A DNA stretch of 64,000 bases from DATKYQ01 sp035528415 (GTDB lineage: Bacteria > Myxococcota > B64-G9), in contig DATKYQ010000097.1 of NCBI GenBank assembly GCA_035528415.1, positions 1 through 64,000 on the forward strand. The letters run 5' to 3'. Both the position numbers and the translations under genes were made by a program. The notes under the pieces were generated by a model. It was not told the origin of the DNA and ran no database searches. It was given only the letters and a program-made list of their open reading frames with translations. Of the stretch, positions 40,716 through 49,162 are shown piece after piece (position 1 is the first letter of the stretch; the number at the start of each line of letters is the position of its first letter).

Positions 40716-42979
40716 TGGTTGCCCCCGGCCCGGATGGCTGCCTCGAGGTCGAAGGCTTCGAAGGTAAGGTCCGTGGCCGGCACTTCCCCCATGGCCCAGT
40801 TGATGATCCTGTCGGCCGGCTGGTAGACACAGGCGTTCATCGAGTCGCGCGTGTCTACCAACTCAGGCGTGCGCAGGATGTCGACAGTTTCGTCCACGTC
40901 GATGGCGCCGGAGCGCGATGCGATCTCGTCGCCCAGGACGTAGAAGGCGCGTAACGAGCGGTAGTAGTAGCCCGACCAGAATCGCTGTGATTCGGGCTTG
41001 AATAGGCCCAGCAGGTTCAGATCGGGCATGTCGTCTTGGTCCTTCTGAAAGTGGCTGGCTACGCGCAGGTCGTCAGGGCCCACGCTGGCCCATGGGCGAC
41101 CGAAGGCGTCCAGGTTCTGCGGGTCGCCCGTATCCGGAGTGTATGAGGTGAAACCGTCCTCCTGCGCCGGCGCTGGCGCACTCCCCGACTCGGGGAACTG
41201 TGAGGCCGCATCGGTCTCCACCGCCGCGAGATTTCCCTGCGCATCGGCCAGCAGGAAGTTCCAACCGTAAGTTCGCCCGGCGCGGTAGATGCTCTCGATG
41301 CCGTCGTTCACGCCGGCGCCGTGAGCCAGAATCTCGCGCCCGATGATGCCTATCGGCAGCCCGGTTGCGTACAGATGGGTGTCGGCCAGGGCCCTGGAAA
41401 GCCCCAACAGGTTGGGATTCTTGATCAGCTCGGCCAGGTGCTCGGGCTCGAAGATCGAGGCCAGCACTCCGCCCGTCAGGGGGTTGTCCAGGGAGTCGGA
41501 ATAATTTACGGAATAGGTCAGACCCTGGTCGTTCATGCCCGAGAAACCCCAGGCCAGGCCGGCCCAACTCAGGAAGGCGTAGGGGCGGCCCTGGTCGGGG
41601 ATGTGGACGAAGAGCACCGAGTGCTCGTGGACGATGTTCGAGTCGAGCAGGGCGAAGTGATGGGCCAGCAAGGGATTGCCGTCAGCGGTAGCGCTGCCGC
41701 GGACGGCGAAGGCCAAGGAAGGCGGCCGGGCGCTCGGGTCCCAGACCCCGCGGTTTGGGATCTGGTATGGAAACTCGTCGCTCCCCGTGCTGGCTGCGTA
41801 TCCGGCGGTGGTGAACACGATGCGCTCGTCGCGCATGTAGCGGTTGTGAAACGGTTCCGGGCTGTAAATGGGCGACTGATCGCCGGCCTGAATCACCAAA
41901 GACATGAGACTTGCAGGCGCAAAACCTCCCGGCGGAGAGAAAAGCACTTCCAGCGGACCGTAGCACTGCGGGTCGACATCGGGGGGCAGATCGCCCTCAA
42001 CCGGCAGCAGTCGGGTCTGGACGGCGTCGCTCGTGGCGTCGTAGACTTGGCCGTCCAGGGAAAGCCTAATGGATTCGGGATTCACACAGCCCGGGTCGGT
42101 CAGATCGAGGCAATCCTCTTTGAAACAGTTGCTGCTCAAGCGGGGCTCGATGCAGCTTTGGGCTTCCGCGGACAAGCAGTCGCGGTCGAGCAGAGCCCGG
42201 CCCCTGCAACTAGACAGAACGCATTCGTCAAGCAGGCAGCGGCGCTCGATCTCCATCTGCCCCTTGGGGAAGGCGTTGCGCGGGTCCAGGCAGGCCAGGC
42301 CGGGCAGGTTGACGTCCTTGATCACTACCCGAACGCGGGCGTCGGTCGGCACCTCGACGAAGGCGGCCTGGGCCAGGGGCCGATAGGGAGTCAGGACACC
42401 CTCATCCGGTTCGTCGGTCTGCCCGTCTCCATCGTTATCGTAGGCGTCCGAATCCACGCCCCCCTCGAACGCGAAGCTCGAGACGAAGGGATCCTGGATG
42501 CCCTGGATGAAGAGCACGATGGCCCGGAAGCCAAGCATGGTGTCGACGAAGGTATTGAGGATCAGGATCTGCTCGAACTCCATGCCTGCTCCGTCGGCGA
42601 TGCCCAAAAGCTCTTGGCGGTATGACTCGGGCAGATAGTTGTCGTACAGGTACTGGCCGCTTTCGAGCAGCATGCGATACGAGAACTGGCCGTCGCGGTA
42701 TTCGGGCCGGCTGTAAACCGGCAATACCGGGGCGATGTTGAGTTGCTCCCGGTTGAGAAAAGGCATGATCGAGGAGGCCAATAGCTTGGCGTAGAGAGAG
42801 CGGATGTGGGCCGAAAGTTGCCGGCCGTGCTGGAAGCCACGCTCGTAGGGGCTGCCTCTCAGGACCACGATATGCACGTTGGGGGGCCGCTCGGAGGCGC
42901 TGCAGCCCACAAGCGCGCAGAGCGCCGCGACGCTCAGCAGGATAGCCAGACAACGCTTTCTAGAATTGGTAGTCGGCAT
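40712..42979 (-). CDS. C45/AAT-like Ntn-hydrolase lipoprotein, nucleophile Cys apparently replaced by Ser
   Basis: 755 residues. The lipobox ALVGC gives lipidated C26. The start of the enzyme, LRGSPYERGFQHGRQL (about 39-54), is the hallmark of peptidase C45/acyl-CoA:6-APA acyltransferase proteins. A Cys-rich insertion (about 245-300: RRCLLDECVLSSC, DRDCLSAEAQSC, SNCFKEDC) separates this from the Ntn core LAFAVRGSATADGNPLL, where the family's nucleophilic Cys would align with S421. NDQGLTYSVNY and the C-terminal catalytic-core strands follow. It could be an amidase or acyltransferase acting on lipids or cell-wall compounds at the outer membrane. It overlaps its neighbours at both ends (20 bases upstream, 4 downstream). 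A calcium-like DNDGDGQTDEPDEG loop lies near 190. Confidence 0.7.
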   Translation of the reverse strand: MPTTNSRKRCLAILLSVAALCALVGCSASERPPNVHIVVLRGSPYERGFQHGRQLSAHIRSLYAKLLASSIMPFLNREQLNIAPVLPVYSRPEYRDGQFSYRMLLESGQYLYDNYLPESYRQELLGIADGAGMEFEQILILNTFVDTMLGFRAIVLFIQGIQDPFVSSFAFEGGVDSDAYDNDGDGQTDEPDEGVLTPYRPLAQAAFVEVPTDARVRVVIKDVNLPGLACLDPRNAFPKGQMEIERRCLLDECVLSSCRGRALLDRDCLSAEAQSCIEPRLSSNCFKEDCLDLTDPGCVNPESIRLSLDGQVYDATSDAVQTRLLPVEGDLPPDVDPQCYGPLEVLFSPPGGFAPASLMSLVIQAGDQSPIYSPEPFHNRYMRDERIVFTTAGYAASTGSDEFPYQIPNRGVWDPSARPPSLAFAVRGSATADGNPLLAHHFALLDSNIVHEHSVLFVHIPDQGRPYAFLSWAGLAWGFSGMNDQGLTYSVNYSDSLDNPLTGGVLASIFEPEHLAELIKNPNLLGLSRALADTHLYATGLPIGIIGREILAHGAGVNDGIESIYRAGRTYGWNFLLADAQGNLAAVETDAASQFPESGSAPAPAQEDGFTSYTPDTGDPQNLDAFGRPWASVGPDDLRVASHFQKDQDDMPDLNLLGLFKPESQRFWSGYYYRSLRAFYVLGDEIASRSGAIDVDETVDILRTPELVDTRDSMNACVYQPADRIINWAMGEVPATDLTFEAFDLEAAIRAGGNQ

Positions 42980-43847
42980 TTTGCGGATCGAAGTCCTTGT
43001 CGGTCAGATGGGCATTCAGTTCGATCTCCGGATACTCATAGGATTCGTACAGGCGACCCTGGCGGTCGAGCGTGACTATCTTGATCGGCAAGCCGGTTTT
43101 CTTGCTCATGTAGAATTCCGCCTGTGCGCCATAGTACCTGGGGATGAAAACCTTGTCTCCAGTGCCAACGTCGTCGGGATCGTCGTACTTTTTGTCACGG
43201 TTGCCTGCCAAGATCAAGTACATGTCCTGGCCGCTGCGGTGGGCAATGTCCCACAAGGTTTCATCTTCCCGGGCGGTTATGAAACTGCCCCCCTGCGGAA
43301 AAGCGGCATCGATTTTCCAGACGCCCTGGCCGAACAGTTGCCCGCCGTCGGATACGATGATTTTTCCCTCTCCGCGCTTTAGCGCCAGGCGCAAATTTCT
43401 GCCCATGAGCCTGACGGTGTTCTCTAGCCCGAAGTCGCTTATGGCATGATGGCTTCTCTTCATGGCCATCGATCCCCGCGGGTCGAGGTTTACCGTCAGA
43501 TCGGGAAAAGATCCCCTGTGAACCTTCAACTCGTTGTCGTTCCATCCCTGACGGTAGATGACCTCGCGTCCCTCGAAGGGATCGATGAACCCAAGATAAA
43601 CCTTGAAGGGCCGGGCGAATTTGAAGGTGTTGTACTGCCGGACGATCTTGCCATTCATGCGCTCTTTCCGGATGATCTTGCCGCGGTAGTCTTTCGTGTC
43701 CCGTAAAGTCGTCTCGGCTCGTTGCAGAAGGTCCTCAATAGAGGGCAGGCTAGCGGGCGGCGATTTTACGCCGGCAGGCTCGGCGCCGGACACCAGAGCG
43801 AATGATACAAAAACCGGCACCAGGAATATTTTTAGCTTGACATCCAT
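42960..43847 (-). CDS. DUF1571 periplasmic protein with an inserted LysM domain
   Basis: 295 residues; signal peptide MDVKLKIFLVPVFVSFALVS cut near GAE. Residues 35-180 are the DUF1571/LolA-like fold (DYRGKIIRKERMNGKIVRQY, FKVYLGFIDPFEGREVIYRQG, NLDPRGSMAMKRSHHAISDFG). At about 188-237 a LysM domain is inserted (FITAREDETLWDIAHRSGQD, GTGDKVFIP), after which the DUF1571 fold resumes (YGAQAEFYMSKKTGLPIKIVTLD). A lipid-carrier-like barrel holding a peptidoglycan-binding module suggests a periplasmic shuttle anchored to the wall (inference). First gene of the six-gene envelope operon; 109 bp separate it from the divergent glycyl-radical operon. Confidence 0.8.
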   Translation of the reverse strand: MDVKLKIFLVPVFVSFALVSGAEPAGVKSPPASLPSIEDLLQRAETTLRDTKDYRGKIIRKERMNGKIVRQYNTFKFARPFKVYLGFIDPFEGREVIYRQGWNDNELKVHRGSFPDLTVNLDPRGSMAMKRSHHAISDFGLENTVRLMGRNLRLALKRGEGKIIVSDGGQLFGQGVWKIDAAFPQGGSFITAREDETLWDIAHRSGQDMYLILAGNRDKKYDDPDDVGTGDKVFIPRYYGAQAEFYMSKKTGLPIKIVTLDRQGRLYESYEYPEIELNAHLTDKDFDPQNADYQF

Positions 43848-43956
43848 GTTTTCATCGTCTAGTTATTTAACCGGGCGCCCAATTAATAATACAGACTACA
43901 AGGGCGACCGATTGAATGCAAGCATTTTTTTAATTTGTTTCGATTCAGGAGGTACC

Positions 43957-44721
43957 ATGGGATTTACCAAGACAAAACAAGAGCTTGAAGGCTACTTCGG
44001 GCTCGGGGTGCGCAAATTCACAGGGGCCAGGATTCTGGGGGTCATGTTCGAGACCCGGGAAGAGACGGTGAAAAATCTCTTGCCGCCGCCGCTCGAGCCC
44101 CTGGACAGCCCGACCGGCATGATGTTCATCGCCAACTATCCCGAGACCAATCTTGGGCCGGGTTATCGGGAGGCGGCATTGTTTCTCGGGTGCAGCTACG
44201 AAGGCGAGCCCGGCAACTACTGTCTTTCGATGCCGATCGACAGTGAAGAGTCGCGGCTATACAACGGCCGGGACATCTTCGGCTTCCCGAAGAAGATGGC
44301 CTCGATCCATCTCGAAGAGGACGACTCGCATGTCACGGGCTGGGTCGAGCGGCGGGGGATTCGACTGGTCGAGATCGACGCCCGGCTGAGCGGCTCATTG
44401 CCGGATTTTCCCGCACCCGGCCCCAACTTCCTGTTCAAGGCCATGCCGAAAATCGATCTCAGCCCGGGCTTCGACGGCCCGGTGTTGCTATGTCGCCATC
44501 AGACCGAGATCGAAATGAAGAGCCTGCGGATCGGCACGGCCGAAGTCAAACTGCAGAAATCCGCGGCCGACCCCTGGCACGAAGTTGAAATGGTGAACGT
44601 GATAGTCGCCTATCACCTGATAAGCGATAACACCATGCAGCCGGGCAAGGTGCTGCGGGAGGTCGATCCTCAAGGCTTCATGCCCTACTACTTTAAAATG
44701 ACCGATTTCTTCGGCGATTGA
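43957..44721 (+). CDS. Acetoacetate-decarboxylase-like protein
   Basis: 254 residues from the ATG at 43957, with AGGAGG 4 bases upstream. The ADC fold is clear: GARILGVMFETREETVKNLLPPPLEP, MMFIANYPETNLGPGYREAALFLGC and the active-site segment YNGRDIFGFPKKMASIHLEE. K112/K113 correspond to the Schiff-base Lys and its pKa-lowering neighbour in clostridial acetoacetate decarboxylase, so a Schiff-base chemistry (decarboxylase, aldolase or dehydratase) is possible. Large hydrophobic/acyl substrates are common in distant members. First gene of an eight-gene operon with an acyl-CoA dehydrogenase and a glycyl-radical enzyme. The 109-bp divergent intergenic region contains an 8-bp palindrome GGGCGCCC (43873-43880); I see no clear TetR operator. 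Confidence 0.85.
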   Translation: MGFTKTKQELEGYFGLGVRKFTGARILGVMFETREETVKNLLPPPLEPLDSPTGMMFIANYPETNLGPGYREAALFLGCSYEGEPGNYCLSMPIDSEESRLYNGRDIFGFPKKMASIHLEEDDSHVTGWVERRGIRLVEIDARLSGSLPDFPAPGPNFLFKAMPKIDLSPGFDGPVLLCRHQTEIEMKSLRIGTAEVKLQKSAADPWHEVEMVNVIVAYHLISDNTMQPGKVLREVDPQGFMPYYFKMTDFFGD

Positions 44722-44735
44722 GAGGGGATGTCGAA

Positions 44736-45938
44736 ATGGTCGATTTTGAGCTTACTGAAACCCAGGAGATGATCCTGGCCACCGCTCGTGAATTCGGGCA
44801 GGAGATCTTGCAACCGGCCGAGGTGCAACTCGACCGGATCTCGGACCCGGTCGAGGTGTTCGAGAGCGATCTGTTTCGCAACACCCTGGCCAAGGCATAC
44901 GAACTCGGTTTTCACAAGATGTCGCTGCCGGAGGAATACGGGGGACTGCAACTCGACCCCCAGACCACGGGCATGGTCTGGGAGGAGTTGGGGCGCTGGG
45001 GGCCTGGGTTCGCGGCTTCCCTTGTCTCGATTGCCACCGTGCCCCGCCTGATTTCCTTCCTGGCTCCCGGCAACCAGGGACTGATCGATAAGTTCGTGAT
45101 CCCTTTCTGCCAGGATACCAAGGCGGAACATATAAGCGGCTGGTGCAGCAGCGAGCCGGAGGTCGGCTCGGACGGAAAGAACTACCACGATCCGTCTATT
45201 CACCATTTCACCACGGCGACCAAGACCGACAACGGATACGTGATCAACGGGTCAAAGTCTGACTTCATCTCCAACGGCGGAATCGCCTCGGTCTATCTGG
45301 TCTTTGCCTGCGTCGATCCCGCGCAGGGTATCTGCGGTTCGGGCGCCTTCCTGGTCCCATCCGATCTGCCGGGTGTGACGCGCGGCAAGCCGCTCGATAA
45401 AACCGGCCTGCGCACCTTGAATCAGGCGGCGATTTACTTCGACGACGTGGAGATCCCGGAAGACTACCTGCTGTTTCCCCACGGTGACGGCTACCCCATG
45501 CTGCACAATTCAATCATCACGGTCGGCAACCTCGGGGTGGGCTATCTGGCGGTGGGCTTGATGCGGGCTGCGCTGGAAGATGCGCTCAAGCACGCCAAGG
45601 AGAGAAAACAAGGCGGCAAACTGATTATCGAACACCAACTGGTCGCCGAAAAGATGTTCAGGGCCTACACGGCCATCGAGTCCGCGCGGGCCCTGCTCTG
45701 GAAAGGCAGTTGGCTGAGCAAGACAAATTTTCCCGGCGATCTGAAAACCAGCCTGACGGCCAAGGTGTACGCCACCGATCAGGCCGTCGAGCACACCGCC
45801 GAGATGGTTCAGGTCCTGGGCGGCTACGGCATCTCGCGCGAGTACAGCGTTGAGAAATACGCCCGGGACGCAAAGCTTCTGAAGATTATGGATGGCACCA
45901 ACGAGACATTGTTGCTCAAGGTCGCAGCGCTTCTCTAA
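44736..45938 (+). CDS. Acyl-CoA dehydrogenase with Asp at the usual catalytic Glu position
   Basis: 400 residues from ATG 44736 with GAGGGGATG upstream. The three ACAD domains are present: helical N-terminus (ELTETQEMILATAREFGQEI, MSLPEEYGGLQL), middle beta domain (WCSSEPEVGSDG, YVINGSKSDFISNGGIASVYLVFA, GLRTLNQAAIYFDDVEIPEDYLL) and C-terminal helices with VQVLGGYGISREYSVEKYARDAKLLKIMDGTNE. In most family members the base is Glu in (Y)EGT; here it is D386 in M-D-G-T. Asp variants are known among dehydrogenases for alicyclic or aromatic-derived acyl-CoAs. It presumably reduces ETF while introducing a double bond. 14 bp after the ADC-like gene, same operon. Confidence 0.9.
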   Translation: MVDFELTETQEMILATAREFGQEILQPAEVQLDRISDPVEVFESDLFRNTLAKAYELGFHKMSLPEEYGGLQLDPQTTGMVWEELGRWGPGFAASLVSIATVPRLISFLAPGNQGLIDKFVIPFCQDTKAEHISGWCSSEPEVGSDGKNYHDPSIHHFTTATKTDNGYVINGSKSDFISNGGIASVYLVFACVDPAQGICGSGAFLVPSDLPGVTRGKPLDKTGLRTLNQAAIYFDDVEIPEDYLLFPHGDGYPMLHNSIITVGNLGVGYLAVGLMRAALEDALKHAKERKQGGKLIIEHQLVAEKMFRAYTAIESARALLWKGSWLSKTNFPGDLKTSLTAKVYATDQAVEHTAEMVQVLGGYGISREYSVEKYARDAKLLKIMDGTNETLLLKVAALL

Positions 45939-45968
45939 GGCGTGATCTTCCTGCGAAGGGAAAGTGCC

Positions 45969-46577
45969 ATGCAGACAACCCGAGACAGGATCCTAAAAGC
46001 CGCCGACCACCTGTTCGGCGAACTGGGCTTCGACGCAACCACCACGCGCGAGATCGCCGAACGTTCCCGGGTCAACAAGGCGCTGATCCATTATCACTTC
46101 AGGAACAAGGAAGGCCTGCTGGAAAGCTTGCTGGACAGCTACTACGAAGAACTGGCCGATACCCTCAAGGACGCCTTGCAGGCCGCGGGCTCGCTGCGTG
46201 CGAGAATGCTCATGCTGCTCGATTCCTACGTCGACTTTCTAAGCCACAATCGCAACTTCAACCGCATCGTGCAGCGTGAGGCGGCCGGCGGCAAACACAT
46301 GGAGAGAATCAGCGCGCACATGGCTCCGCTGTTCCAACTGGGAATGGCCGCGGTGCAGATGGCCTATCCTTCCACGCGTTCCGGAGACATGTCCGCGACA
46401 CAGCTATTGGTGAGTTTCTATGGAATGATCATCAGCTACTTCACCTTCAATAAGTTGATCGCTGAACTGACCGTAAGCGATCCGCTGTCCAACGAGAATC
46501 TGGCAGTCAGGAAACGCCACCTGGCTCGAATGGTGGACATCATGATCGAGGCCATTGAAAAACAGGAGTCGTCATGA
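45969..46577 (+). CDS. TetR-family regulator of the glycyl-radical operon
   Basis: 202 residues from ATG 45969 with GAAGGGA upstream. The N-terminal HTH is typical (TRDRILKAADHLFGELGFDA, TTREIAERSRVNKALIHYHF, RNKEGLLESLL). The helical C-terminal domain binds an unknown ligand. Its TGA overlaps the ATG of the glycyl-radical enzyme gene (ATGA), so regulator and enzyme are translationally coupled. Placed inside the operon, it probably controls the whole unit, most simply as a repressor released by a pathway acyl-CoA or ligand; this is inference. Confidence 0.9.
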   Translation: MQTTRDRILKAADHLFGELGFDATTTREIAERSRVNKALIHYHFRNKEGLLESLLDSYYEELADTLKDALQAAGSLRARMLMLLDSYVDFLSHNRNFNRIVQREAAGGKHMERISAHMAPLFQLGMAAVQMAYPSTRSGDMSATQLLVSFYGMIISYFTFNKLIAELTVSDPLSNENLAVRKRHLARMVDIMIEAIEKQESS

Positions 46578-49150
46578 TCGACCCGGCAGCGCCTGTGAAC
46601 CTTCGCATCGAACGAATTCGGCGGCGTTACCAGACGACGGTTCCATACATCTCCGTCGAGCGAGCCAGGTACTATACCGAAAGCTGGGCCGCGACCGCCG
46701 GGCAAGACCTGTCCGCACAGCTGCGCGTCGCCCTGGCGATGAAGAACGTCTATGAGAAGATGAATCACCATGTCGATGCCGACGATCGCATCGCCGGCTG
46801 CTGGACCGAGAGCTTCTTCGGCATCCCGATCGACATCGAGCGGGGCGTCTTCAACCAGGTGCTGCAGTCTGAGCTGACCAAAAAATCGATGCTCACCCAC
46901 CGCGCGCGTTCGTTCGGAAAGGCCATGGGTTACCTGATTCATAAACGAGCGCTTGGAGATTTTGTAAAAAGCCAGCTGGCCGCCAGGGCCGCGGGCGAAG
47001 TCCCGCTGGACATGGGATTCAAGACGATGTCCGAGCGGGAGATAAACGCCTATCAGATCGCCCCGGATGACCTGCGCGAACTGAAAAGGGATCTGCTTCC
47101 CCGCTGGAAGAATAAAACGCTGGTCGATGCCATCGAACAAGAGCTTGTCGACTCGCATCTATACTCGCGGGACATGCACGATTTCGTGGTGGCCCTGCCC
47201 GGCAACACCTCCCGTCAGGTGATGATGCTGTCCACCTGCGCAACGATCGCCAGCATCCAGGGACACGTGATCCTGGACTATGAAAACGTGCTTAAAAAGG
47301 GTCTTACAAAAATGCTGGACGAGGTGCGGGCCAGGCTCGGGCAGACGGAGCGCCTGGATGGGTCGCAACGGGATTTCCTGACATCGCTGGAGATTGCGCT
47401 GGAGGGTGTGATGATCTTCGCCCGCCGTCTGAGCGCGGAAATCGATCGGCGCATGCGAAAAGAAGACAATCCCGCGACACGCGAGATCCTCGCACACATG
47501 CTCGAACGTTGCCGGCGGGTGCCGTTCGAATCCGCCGGGAGCTTCGCCGAGGCCATCCAGTCCATCTGGACGATCAAAACCGCCGTCGAGCTGGCCCACC
47601 CGGTGAACCTGCATTGCTTCGGCCGTCTCGATCAGATCCTCTATCCCTTCTACCGAAGCGACATCGAGTCGGGCCGCATCGACGAGGCGCAAGCCTTGGA
47701 GCTTACCGAGGAACTGCTGCTGAAGATCATGTCGCAAAACATCCGGCCCGAGTCGGGACTTCTGGGCAACTTTTACCATCGCTTCCTGGGGTCTTCCCCG
47801 GTCACGGTCGGCGGCTTGACTCCTGACGGCAAAGACGGCACCAATGAGCTGACCTCGCTGTTTCTCCTGGCCGCGCACAGATCGAAGGCCATCACCAATA
47901 TGTCGGTCAGGATCAGCCGCTCGACCCCGGACGACGTCCTGCGCGATCTGGCCGAATATCTGGGGGGGGGCACTTCAAGCTATTCGTTGTACAATGACGA
48001 GATCAACATCGCGGCCATGCGCAAGAGGGGTTTTTCAGAGGCCGATGCCCGCGACTACGCGATCATGGGCTGCGTGGAAGCAACCTGTCCCGGAAAGACC
48101 GGCGGCATGAGCGCCAACGCGCTGCTGTTGACCCGGATGCTGGACATGACTTTGAGAAACGGCGACTCGAAAACCATGGCCGGCACTATCTATAACGACG
48201 GGCTGCAGACCGGCCGGGCACAGGAGTTTGAAAGCTTCGAAGAACTGCTTGAGGCCTTTTTACGCCAGGGCAAACATTTCATCGGAAAGATTGTCAGCGC
48301 TTCCAACATTCGCGATCGGGTTACCGCCGAGCACCTGCCGGCCCCGTACATCTCGGCCTTCATGGACGGATGCCTGGAGTCAGGCAAGGACGTCACCCGC
48401 GGGGGCGCGCGCTACGATCTCTCGGGCATCTCGATGATCAATTCGATCGCCAATCTGGTCGACTCGCTTTACGTTATCAAGAAGCTTGTTTTCGAACAGA
48501 AAAAGTTCAGCCTCGTGGAACTTCTGCGGGCGGTGGATAACAATTTTTCCGATCGGCGCGATATCCTGCGTGAGGTCAAGAAGCTTGCCGGCAAGTGGGG
48601 AAACGGGAACCCCGAGTGCGATCAATTAGCCGCCCGGGTGACCAAGGCTCTCTTCGAGGAAACCTACCGTTACAAGTCTTACAAGGGCGGTCCCTTCGTG
48701 GTCTACGTGATCAGCATGATCACCCATACGCTCGACGGGCGGCTGTCGATCGCCAGTCCGGACGGCCGCCGGGCCGCCAGACCGTTCGCCGCCAGCTGCA
48801 ACCCCGCCAACGTTGAGCGCTCGGGTGTTACCGCGGCCCTGCGTTCGATAGCGGCCCTGCCGTACGAAGACGTCATGGGTTGCGCCGTCAATATGAAATT
48901 TCATCCGACGGCAATCGGAAACAACCGGGAGACCAGGGACAAGTGGGCTTCTTTAATCAAGACATATTTTCGACTGGGCGGCTCGCAACTGCAGCCGACT
49001 TGTGTTTCGGCCCAAACACTGCGGGATGCCCGCCAGAACCCCGATCGTTACCGTGATCTGATCGTCAAGGTCGGCGGTTACAGCACCTACTTTGCGGATC
49101 TGGGACGCGAGATACAGCAGGAAATCATCGAACGTACCGAGCACCACTGA
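46574..49150 (+). CDS. Glycyl-radical enzyme (PFL-like, GCVE active site)
   Basis: 858 residues, full length for the family. The active site is G-C500-V-E502-A-T-C505-P-G-K: radical-carrying C500 and general base E502, the arrangement of dehydratase/lyase/decarboxylase-type members rather than pyruvate formate-lyases. The glycyl radical loop is V-K832-V-G-G835-Y-S-T-Y-F near the C-terminus; the family usually has Arg where K832 stands. Other family blocks are visible: DRIAGCWTESFFGIPIDIE, LHCFGRLDQILYPFYRSD and SSPVTVGGLTPDGKDGTNELT. The enzyme must be oxygen-sensitive. The substrate is not deducible: decarboxylation, dehydration or C-C/C-X cleavage are all possible. It is followed 12 bp later by its activase. 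Confidence 0.93.
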   Translation: MIDPAAPVNLRIERIRRRYQTTVPYISVERARYYTESWAATAGQDLSAQLRVALAMKNVYEKMNHHVDADDRIAGCWTESFFGIPIDIERGVFNQVLQSELTKKSMLTHRARSFGKAMGYLIHKRALGDFVKSQLAARAAGEVPLDMGFKTMSEREINAYQIAPDDLRELKRDLLPRWKNKTLVDAIEQELVDSHLYSRDMHDFVVALPGNTSRQVMMLSTCATIASIQGHVILDYENVLKKGLTKMLDEVRARLGQTERLDGSQRDFLTSLEIALEGVMIFARRLSAEIDRRMRKEDNPATREILAHMLERCRRVPFESAGSFAEAIQSIWTIKTAVELAHPVNLHCFGRLDQILYPFYRSDIESGRIDEAQALELTEELLLKIMSQNIRPESGLLGNFYHRFLGSSPVTVGGLTPDGKDGTNELTSLFLLAAHRSKAITNMSVRISRSTPDDVLRDLAEYLGGGTSSYSLYNDEINIAAMRKRGFSEADARDYAIMGCVEATCPGKTGGMSANALLLTRMLDMTLRNGDSKTMAGTIYNDGLQTGRAQEFESFEELLEAFLRQGKHFIGKIVSASNIRDRVTAEHLPAPYISAFMDGCLESGKDVTRGGARYDLSGISMINSIANLVDSLYVIKKLVFEQKKFSLVELLRAVDNNFSDRRDILREVKKLAGKWGNGNPECDQLAARVTKALFEETYRYKSYKGGPFVVYVISMITHTLDGRLSIASPDGRRAARPFAASCNPANVERSGVTAALRSIAALPYEDVMGCAVNMKFHPTAIGNNRETRDKWASLIKTYFRLGGSQLQPTCVSAQTLRDARQNPDRYRDLIVKVGGYSTYFADLGREIQQEIIERTEHH

Positions 49151-49162
49151 AGAGCAAATGCC

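Noticed and set aside
41321..42625. 434-codon plus-strand open frame
   Set aside because: Antisense shadow of the C45-like lipoprotein gene, which has a signal peptide, family motifs and coupled neighbours.
43848..43956. TetR operator in the divergent promoter region
   Set aside because: Only an 8-bp GC palindrome is evident; no 15-20 bp dyad typical of TetR sites could be defended by eye.
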